Positions 35,062-44,628 of a DNA stretch of 64,000 nucleotides are shown one piece after another. This DNA is from Oscillospiraceae bacterium. Its GTDB lineage: Bacteria; Bacillota; Clostridia; Oscillospirales; Oscillospiraceae. Both the position numbers and the translations under genes were made by a program. Every line of letters begins with the position of its first letter. Position 1 is the first letter of the stretch. Under the pieces are notes generated by a model. That model ran no database searches, had not been told where the DNA came from, and saw only the letters and a program-made list of their open reading frames with translations. Location: positions 59,423 through 123,422 of the forward strand of contig DAOUQJ010000009.1 in the NCBI GenBank assembly GCA_030625685.1. The letters run 5' to 3'.

Positions 35062-36306
35062 CTAGTTAATCTCAAGTGCATCGTTTCTTTCTAATTGATT
35101 TGAGTTTTGTTCCACTGGCACCATTTTTCCGATTTGCTGAAAACAGTCTGCCATCTGTGCTACTTCCACAACTCCATCTTTTTGGTGAACAACATACTGA
35201 GTAAGCAATATATCTCCTTCATCTCCCACAAGTTGCTCCACATATTTAAACAGAGACTCTTTCAACATTTCTACACAGACTTCTTCTTGCATTGTGACAG
35301 GCTCTGTTTCGTATTCATAAAACACTTCTTTTTCAAAATGAACTGGCAACACAACTCCAAATGGCAATTCTATCAAGTTTACTTCATTTATTTTATCATA
35401 CTTTTCAAAAGAAATTCCAGCATTTCTATAAAAATTAATTCGCTTGCCAAACATATGAAACGCATATCGTGTAATTTTTTCTCCTGTTTGCCTTTTTATT
35501 TGCATTTCACTTGGAATCACTGCGCGATCTTCATGTCGAATTTGTGCATAAACTCGCCCTTCAGCTCTTACCGGTTGATGTTGCACTTTACTCTCCATTG
35601 AAAGATCCTCTTCCGGAGTATGTATCCCACTAATGAGAAGATCTCCCACATTGACTGCATCACCTTTTTGCACTTTAGCTTGACCTTTCAATACTTCCAT
35701 ATGCAAAATGGTTCCCTGCGCAGTCGAAACAACATTCAGTATTTCGGCTTCATCCAAAATATCTGGTTTCACGGCACGCTCTTTCACAATCACCTCAGCT
35801 TTCATCCCATGAATATTAATTGAAATAAAGCTCAGTTCCTCCATGGAGAGTAATATCTCATTTGATAATTCTCTCGTGTCTAAACTTCCAACATACGTCC
35901 CTATCCCCACTCCATGTTGTTGTAATTTAGATGTAATCTCATGTTTCGTTAAAGTTTCATTTCCTACCACATCAATAACCAAAATAAAGCGTGTGCTCAA
36001 AGAAAATGCAAGTATAAGTATCGCGAGTCCAAAAAACAATGCTTTTCGCTTTCGAATAGACCAAATAAAAAGTGGAAACCCCTTTTCTTCACAAACCATG
36101 ACTTCACAGCGATTCTCATCTGCCAAAGTACACAACCGCAAAAATGTCCTCTTTTTCACGTACATATATAGGCCGCCATTTTCGCCTCTTTTCACCGACC
36201 AAACAGCAAGGTTTTCTCTCGCACAAGCGCTAATAAACGCCTCTTTTCCCTCACCGTTTACACATACATATACCTTCCCTCGCAAAAAGCTCCATAACTG
36301 ATTCAC
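35062..36306 (-). CDS. yqfD: Sporulation protein YqfD
   Basis: YqfD is a conserved membrane protein of endospore-formers, made in the mother cell in B. subtilis. The 414 residues have an N-terminal domain, a membrane segment at about residues 88-112 (ALFFGLAILILAFSLST), and a long extracytoplasmic part with VVGNETLTKHEI and the VNVGDLLISG turn around residue 220. The product's exact role is not known, though loss affects spore formation in B. subtilis. It follows yqfC by 14 bases. Together they indicate an endospore-forming lineage, although the genes can persist in strains that no longer sporulate. Confidence 0.92.
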   Translation of the reverse strand: MNQLWSFLRGKVYVCVNGEGKEAFISACARENLAVWSVKRGENGGLYMYVKKRTFLRLCTLADENRCEVMVCEEKGFPLFIWSIRKRKALFFGLAILILAFSLSTRFILVIDVVGNETLTKHEITSKLQQHGVGIGTYVGSLDTRELSNEILLSMEELSFISINIHGMKAEVIVKERAVKPDILDEAEILNVVSTAQGTILHMEVLKGQAKVQKGDAVNVGDLLISGIHTPEEDLSMESKVQHQPVRAEGRVYAQIRHEDRAVIPSEMQIKRQTGEKITRYAFHMFGKRINFYRNAGISFEKYDKINEVNLIELPFGVVLPVHFEKEVFYEYETEPVTMQEEVCVEMLKESLFKYVEQLVGDEGDILLTQYVVHQKDGVVEVAQMADCFQQIGKMVPVEQNSNQLERNDALEIN

Positions 36307-36320
36307 TCGATCACTCCTTT

Positions 36321-36596
36321 CTAGAGTATCTCAATTTTTCGAATAAATCCTTCAATCAGTAGTTCCACAGAATTCATAACTCTAATTTGCAGGTTTTCCC
36401 CTGAAACACTCAACATCTTTTTTCCAGCATCTATATGAATTTCTGTTTCTTCACAATGCAAAATACTCTTATAGCATTCTATATGCACTTGTCTATCTCC
36501 CATCAACTCTACTTTAAACAATCCCATTACAGCATCTTGAGGCAAATCAAGCCAGGCTGATGTTTTTTCGAGCAACTTTTGCTTTTTTTCTTTCAT
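36321..36596 (-). CDS. yqfC: Sporulation protein YqfC
   Basis: A 91-residue protein beginning MKEKKQKLLEKTSAWLDLP, with VMGLFKVELMGDRQVHIEC in the middle and ending in a hydrophobic VELLIEGFIRKIEIL. This is the YqfC pattern, and the gene heads the yqfC-yqfD pair as in other spore-formers. ATG 36596 has AGAGGAAAGG immediately upstream; a longer frame from 36644 would put that site inside the gene. Function beyond being a sporulation-associated small protein is unknown. Confidence 0.85.
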   Translation of the reverse strand: MKEKKQKLLEKTSAWLDLPQDAVMGLFKVELMGDRQVHIECYKSILHCEETEIHIDAGKKMLSVSGENLQIRVMNSVELLIEGFIRKIEIL

Positions 36597-36682
36597 ACCT
36601 TTCCTCTTTTCATATAACTTATATTCTCTATTTGTATGAAACAATCAAAAGTATTTTGCCTGTCCAATAAACTCTAACATAT

Positions 36683-36715
36683 AAAAACGAGAGAGTTTTC
36701 ACTCTCTCGTTTTTA
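36683..36715 (-). terminator. Terminator after citrate synthase
   Basis: A stem of about 14 bp (36683-36696 with 36701-36714) is flanked by A and T runs, 12 bases after the citrate synthase stop codon. It insulates the yqfC operon from gltA. Confidence 0.9.
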
Positions 36716-36726
36716 TATGTTCATTA

Positions 36727-38112
36727 CTATTTATTGATATTCAATACGTTTTCCCTTGAAATCATCGGCGTATAAGGAACTTTTTTTACAATTGCACGAT
36801 ATGCCGGACGCATGATTCTTCCTCCAGTGAGCACTTCTTCCATTCTATTTGCACACCAACCTGCAATTCTTGCTGTCGCAAATAAAGGTGTATATAAATC
36901 TTCTGGAATTCCAAGCATAGAATATACAAGCCCTGAATACATATCAACATTTGCACAAATTGGCAAATCGGATTTTCTTCTTTCCATGATAAGCGGAATT
37001 CCCAAAGACTCGATTTTTTCCATGAGTGCAAATTCTTCCAAATAGCCTTTTTCCTCTGCTAGCGCCTTAGCATGGCGTTTAATCAAAACCGCACGAGGAT
37101 CAGAAATAGTGTATACTGCATGACCCAAACCATAAATCTTTCCAGATTTATCTCCTAATTCTCCATCCAAAATCTTAATAAGGCAATCTTTTATTTGAGC
37201 ATCATCGTTAGAATCTTTCACTCTCTCTTTGATGATCCGATACATCTCCATAACCTTCGCATTTGCACCACCATGCAACGGTCCTTTCAAAGAACCAACT
37301 GCACCTGAAATCGCACTGTATGTATCCGTTCCACTAGAGGAAAGTGCACGACAAACAAAAGTCGAGTTATTTCCCCCACCATGCTCTGCGTGAACCATTA
37401 ACATCATATCTAGAATATGTGCTTCTTGTTTGGTAAAGCTTTTATCTTTTCTGATCATAAGCAAAAAGTTTTCTGCCAACGATAAATCTGGTTTTGGAGA
37501 ATGTAAATAAAGCGATTTCCCGTCAATATATCGACGTTTCACAGCGAAAGCATTGGCAACAATACTTGGAAATGAACCAATCAACTCTACTGATTGTCGC
37601 ATTAAATTGTCAGGTGAAATTTCATCTGGATTATCATCATAAGAATACAAAGCCAGTACACTTCTACCCAATTTATTCATGACATTGCGACTTGGAGAAC
37701 GCAAAATCATGTCTTCTGTAAAACCATTCGGCAACATTCTTGCTTCTGATAATTTATAGTTAAAATAGTTAAGTTCAGCTTGTGTAGGCAAATAACCCAT
37801 CAGCAATAGATATGCTACTTCTTCAAAGCCAAAAGTGCCATTTTTTAAATGAGTTTCAACAATATCCGTTAAAGCTATGCCTCGATAAAACAGACGACCC
37901 TCTACCGGTAACCGTTCACCCTCATCGACAACATAGCCCTGTACGCTACCAACTCTCGTTTCACCTACAAGGACGCCAGTCCCGTCCTCATTTCGCAAAC
38001 CACGTTTAACATTATGGCCAGCTAATTGCTTGTCGTCAATTTGATACTCTTGTCCGACTTTATCGATTACTGCTTTTGCATATTCTTTCAACGTTTTATT
38101 ATAATTGCTCAC
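36727..38112 (-). CDS. gltA: Citrate synthase
   Basis: Citrate synthase condenses oxaloacetate and acetyl-CoA. The 461-residue protein is of the longer type common in Clostridia. It has VEGRLFYRGIALTDI near residue 85, the substrate His region MLMVHAEHGGGNNSTF near 240, SLKGPLHGGANAKVMEM near 285, and KIYGLGHAVYTISDPRA near 340. The real start is probably GTG 38112, nine bases after AAGGAA; upstream codons run through the predicted promoter. It diverges from the aconitase-icd operon, and together they form the oxidative branch from acetyl-CoA to 2-oxoglutarate, likely for glutamate synthesis in an anaerobe. Re-type citrate synthases are unrelated, so this is the Si-type fold. Confidence 0.95.
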   Translation of the reverse strand: MSNYNKTLKEYAKAVIDKVGQEYQIDDKQLAGHNVKRGLRNEDGTGVLVGETRVGSVQGYVVDEGERLPVEGRLFYRGIALTDIVETHLKNGTFGFEEVAYLLLMGYLPTQAELNYFNYKLSEARMLPNGFTEDMILRSPSRNVMNKLGRSVLALYSYDDNPDEISPDNLMRQSVELIGSFPSIVANAFAVKRRYIDGKSLYLHSPKPDLSLAENFLLMIRKDKSFTKQEAHILDMMLMVHAEHGGGNNSTFVCRALSSSGTDTYSAISGAVGSLKGPLHGGANAKVMEMYRIIKERVKDSNDDAQIKDCLIKILDGELGDKSGKIYGLGHAVYTISDPRAVLIKRHAKALAEEKGYLEEFALMEKIESLGIPLIMERRKSDLPICANVDMYSGLVYSMLGIPEDLYTPLFATARIAGWCANRMEEVLTGGRIMRPAYRAIVKKVPYTPMISRENVLNINK

Positions 38113-38200
38113 GAGACTCTTCCTTCCCAAGGGATTTGTGAATAATATTTCATAATATTCATTCAAATAAACTGCGCAATGATACATCGCACGTTTAATA

Positions 38201-38229
38201 ATTATATACGTTTTTAAAATATTAATCAA
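38201..38229 (-). promoter_or_regulatory. Predicted promoter of gltA
   Basis: The minus strand has TTGATT (38224-38229), a 17-base spacer and TATAAT (38201-38206). Transcription near 38195 leaves a leader of about 83 bases to GTG 38112. Confidence 0.65.
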
Positions 38230-38315
38230 GAACTATTTCAAGTACATTCAAATGTTTCAAAGCTATTTATCCAAAACAAGAGATGTTCAATTTCGGATTT
38301 TCGTTGTATTTTTGA

Positions 38316-38344
38316 TTGGTTTTCATTTTGCTTTGTGATATAAT
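38316..38344 (+). promoter_or_regulatory. Predicted promoter of the aconitase operon
   Basis: TTGGTT (38316-38321), a 17-base spacer and TATAAT (38339-38344) with an extended TGA just before it. It is divergent from the gltA promoter about 90 bases away. The stretch between them is AT-rich and could hold shared regulator sites, though I see no clear palindrome. Confidence 0.6.
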
Positions 38345-38398
38345 TACAAGGTTAAAATGTCGATAAAAAGATTTCACTATTATAAAGGAGTGAACGGT

Positions 38399-40648
38399 AT
38401 GATCAAATTACACAGTGGTGGAATGTTTTGGAAAGATGGCAAGCCTGTAGAGCACATTGAAGGCGTTTCTCCTTCCGAAGGAAAACAAAAAACAATTGCC
38501 TATTCCATTATGAGTAAACACCATAATAAGCAAGCAGATGACAACTTACACATGAAATTTGACAGTCTGATTTCACATGACATAACATATGTTGGTATTA
38601 TTCAGACTGCAAAAGCAAGCGGACTAAAACAATTCCCGGTTCCTTACGTCATGACAAACTGTCACAACAGTCTTTGCGCTGTCGGTGGTACAATCAATGA
38701 AGATGACCACGTATTTGGTCTTTCTGCTGCAATAAAATATGGCGGTATTTTTGTTCCACCTAACCAAGCGGTCATTCATCAATATGCTAGAGAAATGATG
38801 GCTGGTTGCGGAAGAATGATTCTCGGTTCTGATAGTCATACTCGATATGGTGCTCTGGGCACAATGGGCATCGGCGAAGGCGGTCCAGAAATCGTAAAAC
38901 AGCTTCTCAGCAACACCTATGATATTGCCCCACCTGAAGTGGTCATGGTCTACTTAGAAGGTGAACCCGTACAAGGCGTAGGTCCACACGACGTAGCTAT
39001 CGCACTTTGTGGTGCAGTCTACAAAAACGGATTTGTTAAAAATAAAATTCTAGAATTTGTCGGCCCTGGCATTAAAAATCTTCCTATGGATTTCCGTATT
39101 GGAATTGATGTCATGACAACTGAAACTGCATGTCTAAGCTCCATTTGGGAAACCGATGATTCTGTTGAAGAATACTTTTCTGTTATGGGTCGTCCTCTAG
39201 ACTATAGCTCTTTGCACCCTGAAGACGGCGCATACTATGACAATATGATTACTATAGATCTATCTCAAGTAGAACCTATGGCTGCATTGCCTTTCCACCC
39301 TTCTGAAGCATATACGATTCGCGAACTCATGACAAATGCCCCTGATATCTTGCGTCAAGTTGAGCTAGATGCAAAAAAGCAATTCGGTGATGACATCAAT
39401 TTCTCTCTAACTGATAAACTCGTTGATAACAAACTCGTTCTTGATCAAGGCATCATCGCAGGCTGCGCTGGTGGTATGTATGATAACATTGCGGAAGCTG
39501 CAGCTATCTTAGATGGTGCTTCCGTTGGCAATAGCTATTTTTCGCTCTCCATCTATCCACCTAGCATACCTGTAAACCTTGAACTTATTCAAGCTGGTAT
39601 TCAAACGCAACTCATGGGTGCTGGATCACTCTTTAAACCATGTTTCTGCGGTCCTTGTTTCGGCGCCGGAGATGTTCCATCCAATAATAGCCTTTCCATT
39701 CGTCACACAACACGTAACTTCCCAAATCGTGAAGGCTCAAAACCAAGTGATGGTCAACTCGCCGGCGTTATCTTAATGGATTCCCGTTCCATTGCAGCAA
39801 CTGCACGCAACCACGGCATTCTTACTCCAGCAACTGACGTTTCATATGTTCAACCAAAACAAGGCAAACGTCACTTTGACAAAAGTGTATATGAAAACCG
39901 CGTCTACCAAGGATATAATGAACCAAAACAAGATGAAGCATTGCGTTTTGGACCAAACATTGCAGAATGGCCTACAATCCCAGCTTTGTCTGAGCACATG
40001 CTCATGCAAGTTGCCAGTGTGCTAGATGATCCTGTCACCACAACGGACGAACTCATTCCATCTGGTGAAACCTCATCTTACCGTTCTAACCCACTTAAAC
40101 TAGCAACGTTTGCACTCTCTCGTCGTGACCCTGAATATGTTGGTCGTGCACAAGATACACAAAAAATTGAAGAAGCTCGTAAAGATGGTTCTTTGTCCCC
40201 TGAACTCCTAAAAACATTGGAACAAGCAGGTGTCACATCTGATGTTCTCAAAGATACAACCATCGGCTCTGTTATCTTCGCAAATAAGCCAGGCGATGGT
40301 TCAGCACGTGAACAAGCTGCTTCTTGCCAACGCGTATTGGGCGGCAATGCCAATATTTGTTTTGAATTTGCAACCAAACGTTATCGCTCAAACTGCATTA
40401 ACTGGGGCATGATGCCATTTACCTTAGACCCAAGTGCCAAATTCACATATAAACCAAATGATTTTATTTTCGTTCCAAATCTCAAAGAAGGTATCGTAAA
40501 CGGTAGAGAAGAATTTGATGCAACTGTGATTTCTGATGGTAAAACTTCTACTCTTAAATTATACCTCAAAAACTTGACAGAAGACGATCGTGAATTACTT
40601 CTCACTGGTTGTCTTATGAACTACTATGCAAAACAAAATAAATCCTGA
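38399..40648 (+). CDS. acn: Aconitase family hydratase (aconitate hydratase)
   Basis: Isomerises citrate to isocitrate with a 4Fe-4S cluster. The 749-residue protein belongs to the monomeric aconitase family: YVMTNCHNSLCAVGG near residue 90, LGSDSHTRYGALGT near 140, DVMTTETACLSSIW near 245, the paired cluster cysteines in FCGPCFGAGD near 420, and a swivel domain with KPGDGSAREQAASC near 650. The start ATG 38399 follows AAAGGAG; a frame from 38357 would begin before the ribosome binding site. Its place with icd and opposite gltA supports the citrate substrate, though related hydratases act on methylcitrate. Confidence 0.92.
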   Translation: MIKLHSGGMFWKDGKPVEHIEGVSPSEGKQKTIAYSIMSKHHNKQADDNLHMKFDSLISHDITYVGIIQTAKASGLKQFPVPYVMTNCHNSLCAVGGTINEDDHVFGLSAAIKYGGIFVPPNQAVIHQYAREMMAGCGRMILGSDSHTRYGALGTMGIGEGGPEIVKQLLSNTYDIAPPEVVMVYLEGEPVQGVGPHDVAIALCGAVYKNGFVKNKILEFVGPGIKNLPMDFRIGIDVMTTETACLSSIWETDDSVEEYFSVMGRPLDYSSLHPEDGAYYDNMITIDLSQVEPMAALPFHPSEAYTIRELMTNAPDILRQVELDAKKQFGDDINFSLTDKLVDNKLVLDQGIIAGCAGGMYDNIAEAAAILDGASVGNSYFSLSIYPPSIPVNLELIQAGIQTQLMGAGSLFKPCFCGPCFGAGDVPSNNSLSIRHTTRNFPNREGSKPSDGQLAGVILMDSRSIAATARNHGILTPATDVSYVQPKQGKRHFDKSVYENRVYQGYNEPKQDEALRFGPNIAEWPTIPALSEHMLMQVASVLDDPVTTTDELIPSGETSSYRSNPLKLATFALSRRDPEYVGRAQDTQKIEEARKDGSLSPELLKTLEQAGVTSDVLKDTTIGSVIFANKPGDGSAREQAASCQRVLGGNANICFEFATKRYRSNCINWGMMPFTLDPSAKFTYKPNDFIFVPNLKEGIVNGREEFDATVISDGKTSTLKLYLKNLTEDDRELLLTGCLMNYYAKQNKS

Positions 40649-40658
40649 GAGGTTACAC

Positions 40659-41873
40659 ATGAATAAAATACAAATGAATAACCCCATCGTTGAAATTGAT
40701 GGGGATGAAATGACGCGTATCCTTTGGAAAATGATCAAAGATGAACTCATTTTACCTTTTGTTGATTTAAACACAGAATACTTCGACTTGGGTTTAATCA
40801 AACGTGATGAAACCAATGATCAGATTACTGTCGATGCTGCCAATGCCATCAAAAAACATCGTGTTGGTGTCAAATGTGCAACAATCACCCCCAATCAACA
40901 ACGTTTGGAAGAATATAATCTCAAACAAATGTGGAAAAGCCCTAACGCAACCATTCGTGCTACATTAGATGGAACAGTATTCCGTGCACCAATTATGATA
41001 TCTAAAGTGAAACCTGTCGTAAGTTGCTGGAAAAAACCAATCGTCATTGCACGTCATGCCTATGGTGATATTTATAAAGCAACTGAGCATCGCGTCACTG
41101 AACCTGGAAAAGCAGAACTCTTGTTCACCAATGAAAATGGCGAAACCGTACGCAAAGAGATTTTCAATTTTACAGCACCTGGTGTGCTACAAGGCATGCA
41201 CAATCGTGATGACTCTATTGAATCCTTTGCACGTGCTTGCTTTGAGTTCGCACTAGATTCCAAGCAAGACGTCTGGTTTTCTTGCAAAGATACCATTTCA
41301 AAAGAGTATGACCAAACATTCAAGTTCATTTTCCAACGAATCTTCGATGAAGAATATAAAGAAAAAATGGACAATGCTGGCCTAGAGTATCGTTATGCTC
41401 TGATTGATGATGTTGCAGCAAAAGTAATTCGTTCTGAAGGTGGCATGATTTGGGCTTGCAAAAACTATGACGGTGATGTCATGAGTGACCTCGTTGCTGC
41501 CGCTTTTGGTTCTCTTCCAATGATGACCAGTGTACTAGTTAGCCCTGATGGCAATTTCGAATACGAAGCTGCACATGGCACCATCACAGATCACTACAGA
41601 CGTCATCAAAATGGTGAAACCATTTCCTCCAATCCACTTGCCACTATTTTCGCATGGACTGGTGCACTGAAAAAACGTGGCGAACTTGATGACAATACTG
41701 AGCTTGTTTCATTTGCAAACAAACTCGTTGAAGCGAGTTTAGACACCTTTGAAAGTGGCATTCTCTCAGAAGACCTTGCTCCATTGTGCAACCCTTCTGA
41801 AGTAGTCAAAGTTCCAAGCAATGAAGAAATGATGAAAGAAATTCGCACGCGACTTGAAGCGGCACTTGCTTAA
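40659..41873 (+). CDS. icd: NADP-dependent isocitrate dehydrogenase
   Basis: Oxidises isocitrate to 2-oxoglutarate, usually producing NADPH. The 404 residues follow the subfamily II (homodimeric, eukaryote-like) pattern: NPIVEIDGDEMTRILWK at the start, CATITPNQQRLEEY, TIRATLDGTVFRAPI near residue 100, HAYGDIYKATE near 132, and YEAAHGTITDHYRRHQ near 310. ATG 40659 has GAGAGG six to seven bases upstream and lies ten bases after the aconitase stop, so both are on one message. Confidence 0.96.
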   Translation: MNKIQMNNPIVEIDGDEMTRILWKMIKDELILPFVDLNTEYFDLGLIKRDETNDQITVDAANAIKKHRVGVKCATITPNQQRLEEYNLKQMWKSPNATIRATLDGTVFRAPIMISKVKPVVSCWKKPIVIARHAYGDIYKATEHRVTEPGKAELLFTNENGETVRKEIFNFTAPGVLQGMHNRDDSIESFARACFEFALDSKQDVWFSCKDTISKEYDQTFKFIFQRIFDEEYKEKMDNAGLEYRYALIDDVAAKVIRSEGGMIWACKNYDGDVMSDLVAAAFGSLPMMTSVLVSPDGNFEYEAAHGTITDHYRRHQNGETISSNPLATIFAWTGALKKRGELDDNTELVSFANKLVEASLDTFESGILSEDLAPLCNPSEVVKVPSNEEMMKEIRTRLEAALA

Positions 41874-41878
41874 CCATT

Positions 41879-42919
41879 ATGTTCACATATCTCATATTGC
41901 TGAACCCAGGACACAACCGAGTATATTTCGATTCCTCCAAAAAATTAGCGCTAGCCGAGCTAGGCTTATGCTTGCATCAACTCGAGGTTGACCACTGCAA
42001 TGTAGCAGAAGTTGAAATATGCTCTGTCCCCTATATATCGTTTCAAACAAAACTCCCCCTTGATAACGGTGCCTTATTTTCATTAGCCAAGCTGTCATTT
42101 TTATATGCTATGTTTGAACAAAAAGGTGAATCCAATGAAATGAGTTTGATTCCTATTGCACTTCCTAAAGCTCCATATATCAATGATAGCATCAGCTTAA
42201 TTTTGAAGTATACAGGAAAAACCAATGAACTTTTCACTCGTATGATGATACATGTTGCAACGTTGACGCTACCAAGAAATACAAGTCATATCAAATTGCT
42301 TGATCCCATTGCTGGAAAAGGGACTACACTTTATGAAGCCTTAATTCAGGGATATGACGCATATGGTGTCGAAATCGCCACGAAACCCGTCAGCGAAGCC
42401 TATGCATACATGAAACGGTATCTAGAGACAGAAAAATACAAACATACCTCACATGTTGAAAAAATCAGCGGAAACAGCAAATCATTTCAAGCAAAACGAC
42501 ATGCAATCACGCTTGCGACTAACAAAGAAGAATTCAAATCAACCCCAAAACACTGGGAGATTGTTACTGGAGACTCTCGCCATTGCAATCATTACTATAA
42601 AAAGAACTTTTTCGACATGTTAGTTGGTGATTTACCCTATGGTGTTCAACATGGTAATGTGACCAATCAGCCAAAAGGCTCTTTCACAAGAAATCCAAAA
42701 GAACTTATCCTCGCATGTGCGCCTGCATGGCACACAGTGCTAAAACCCAATGGTGTTCTTGTCCTTGCTTGGAATTCTCTTCTCTTGCATCGTAATGATT
42801 TTTCTTACCTTCTCGAGCAAAATGGATTTTCTGTTTGTGATTCTGATGCATACCTTCAATTTGAACATCAAGTGGATAGCTCCATTCGTCGTGACATTAT
42901 TGTGGCAATGAAACGATAA
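41879..42919 (+). CDS. TRM11-like SAM-dependent methyltransferase
   Basis: A 346-residue protein whose C-terminal half is a Rossmann methyltransferase: LLDPIAGKGTTLYEALIQG (SAM loop) near residue 140 and the catalytic-like GDLPYGVQHG near 245, comparable to the (N/D)PPY motif of N2-guanine and N6-adenine methyltransferases such as Trm11. The N-terminal ~120 residues are a separate domain with no evident THUMP signature. It begins five bases after the icd stop with no clear ribosome binding site, so it is probably translated by coupling. The substrate could be RNA, DNA or protein; being in a TCA operon does not reveal it. Confidence 0.78.
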   Translation: MFTYLILLNPGHNRVYFDSSKKLALAELGLCLHQLEVDHCNVAEVEICSVPYISFQTKLPLDNGALFSLAKLSFLYAMFEQKGESNEMSLIPIALPKAPYINDSISLILKYTGKTNELFTRMMIHVATLTLPRNTSHIKLLDPIAGKGTTLYEALIQGYDAYGVEIATKPVSEAYAYMKRYLETEKYKHTSHVEKISGNSKSFQAKRHAITLATNKEEFKSTPKHWEIVTGDSRHCNHYYKKNFFDMLVGDLPYGVQHGNVTNQPKGSFTRNPKELILACAPAWHTVLKPNGVLVLAWNSLLLHRNDFSYLLEQNGFSVCDSDAYLQFEHQVDSSIRRDIIVAMKR

Positions 42920-42930
42920 TTCAATAAAAC

Positions 42931-42968
42931 AAAAGACCTCACATATGTAATATGTGAGGTCTTACTAT
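42931..42968. terminator. Bidirectional terminator between the icd operon and metY
   Basis: A perfect 13-bp stem (42933-42945 with 42951-42963) with a 5-base loop. The minus-strand side has a TTTTGTTTTATTG tail; the plus side is less T-rich but still usable. The genes on either side converge. Confidence 0.85.
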
Positions 42969-43013
42969 TTTACAAATCAAGCAACAATCATTTCAAACGA
43001 TATAGTTACTATG

Positions 43014-44297
43014 TCAGAGTGGTTTCAAAGCATTTTCGATATCTGCAATGATGTCATTGACATCTTCAATTCCAACTGAAAAACGTACAAAATCTGATGA
43101 AATACCACAAGCAATCAAATCAGCTTCACTCAATTGGCGATGTGTTGCTGACGCAGGATGCAACACACATGTTTTGGCATCTGCAACATGCGTCGCAATT
43201 GAAGCAAGTTTTAACCCCGCCATAAACTCTTCTGCCTTCTCTCTTCCACCTTTCACTCCAAAAGAAAGCACACCACAACTGCCATTTGGTAAATATTTTT
43301 TTGAAAGTGCATTGTTTTTGTCACCTTCTAATTCAGGATAAGAAATCCAAGAAATTTTTTCATGATTCTGAAGGTATCTTGCAACCGCTAATGCATTTTC
43401 ACAATGACGAGGCATACGTAAATGTAACGTTTCTAATCCGACATTTAATAGATAGGAATTCATTGGCGCAGGTGAACAGCCAAAGTCACGCATAAGCTGA
43501 ACTACTGCTTTTGTAATGTATGCACCTTCTATACCAAATCGTTCTGTATATACAAGTCCATGATAACTAGGATCTGGAGTGGTTAAACCTGGATATTTAT
43601 CAGCATATTTATTCCAGTCAAAACGTCCACTATCAATAATTGCGCCACCTACACCGTTCGCATGTCCATCCATATATTTCGTTGTGGAATGCACAACAAT
43701 ATCAGCACCCCATTCAAACGGACGGCAATTGATAGGTGTTGGAAACGTATTGTCCACAATCAAAGGTACACCATTGGCATGTGCCACCTTTGCAAATTTT
43801 TCAATGTCTAATACCACAAGTGCAGGGTTTGCTACTGTTTCACCAAACATTGCTTTTGTTTCAGGACGAAACGCCTTATGCAATTCCTCTTCTGAAGCAT
43901 TTGGGTCAACCAATGTAAAAGAAATACCCATTCTTTTCATCGTAACAACAAAAAGATTATACGTACCACCATAAATGGTAGAAGCCGCAACTACGTGATC
44001 TCCTGCTGAGCAAATGTTAAATATGGCAAAAAAGTTTGCCGCTTGTCCAGATGAAGTCAGCATGCCTGCTGTTCCACCTTCTAACGCTGTTATTTTAGCT
44101 GCAACTTGATCACAAGTAGGGTTTTGCAAACGAGAATAAAAATAACCGGTCGCCTCTAAATCAAAAAGCGCTCCCATAGCAGGACTACTCTCATAACGAA
44201 ATGTTGTACTCTGCACGATGGGAATGTTGCGTGGTTCACCGTTTTGAGGTGTATATCCTGCGTGAAGACACTGCGTCCCCTGTTTATGTCGATCCAT
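43014..44297 (-). CDS. metY: O-acetylhomoserine sulfhydrylase (PLP enzyme)
   Basis: Makes homocysteine from O-acetylhomoserine and sulfide in methionine synthesis, using pyridoxal phosphate. The 427 residues have the Cys/Met-metabolism fold: QCLHAGYTPQNGEPRNIPI at the start, YSRLQNPTCDQVAAKI near residue 60, LTSSGQAANFFA near 85, VDNTFPTP near 185, and the PLP-binding HSTTKYMDGHANGVGG with its Lys near 210. The length and the N-terminal region fit MetY rather than cystathionine synthases. ATG 44297 has AAAGGATG upstream. It is a single-gene unit; no S-box or T-box leader was found. Confidence 0.92.
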   Translation of the reverse strand: MDRHKQGTQCLHAGYTPQNGEPRNIPIVQSTTFRYESSPAMGALFDLEATGYFYSRLQNPTCDQVAAKITALEGGTAGMLTSSGQAANFFAIFNICSAGDHVVAASTIYGGTYNLFVVTMKRMGISFTLVDPNASEEELHKAFRPETKAMFGETVANPALVVLDIEKFAKVAHANGVPLIVDNTFPTPINCRPFEWGADIVVHSTTKYMDGHANGVGGAIIDSGRFDWNKYADKYPGLTTPDPSYHGLVYTERFGIEGAYITKAVVQLMRDFGCSPAPMNSYLLNVGLETLHLRMPRHCENALAVARYLQNHEKISWISYPELEGDKNNALSKKYLPNGSCGVLSFGVKGGREKAEEFMAGLKLASIATHVADAKTCVLHPASATHRQLSEADLIACGISSDFVRFSVGIEDVNDIIADIENALKPL

Positions 44298-44359
44298 ACT
44301 GACACATCCTTTCATTCAACTATGATTAATTCTGCAAGGCAAAATCAATATTAAACGAA

Positions 44360-44388
44360 ATAGTACCATTAATCACAAACAAAGTCAA
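44360..44388 (-). promoter_or_regulatory. Predicted promoter of metY
   Basis: The minus strand has TTGACT (44383-44388), a 17-base spacer and TACTAT (44360-44365), giving a leader of about 55 bases, too short for an S-box riboswitch or a T-box. Confidence 0.55.
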
Positions 44389-44628
44389 CGAAAAGTTTAA
44401 CAAACTAACAATCTAAAGTGTAATGTTCTTTTGTTAAGTCTTAAAAAATATATAAAATCCATTGTTTTCATTTTCTCTATTCATATGTATTTATCATTTT
44501 CGAGACATTTGATTTAAACCATCTACAGTAGTCCCTACATTCTAAGAACATCAACAACTCACACCATCAACTTAACTAAACACACGCCCATTTAAACCAT
44601 CTCAAACACTAGCAGACAATTAAAAACA
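44389..44628. other. AT-rich intergenic stretch, no gene seen
   Basis: The stretch between the metY promoter and the comEA-like stop codon is AT-rich and without a convincing open frame, hairpin terminator or repeat on either strand. A terminator for the comEA-like gene would be expected here but I could not find one with a good stem. Confidence 0.5.

Noticed and set aside
44298..44628. Possible S-box or T-box before metY
   Set aside because: The predicted promoter leaves only about 55 bases of leader, and none of the conserved S-box or T-box blocks is visible.
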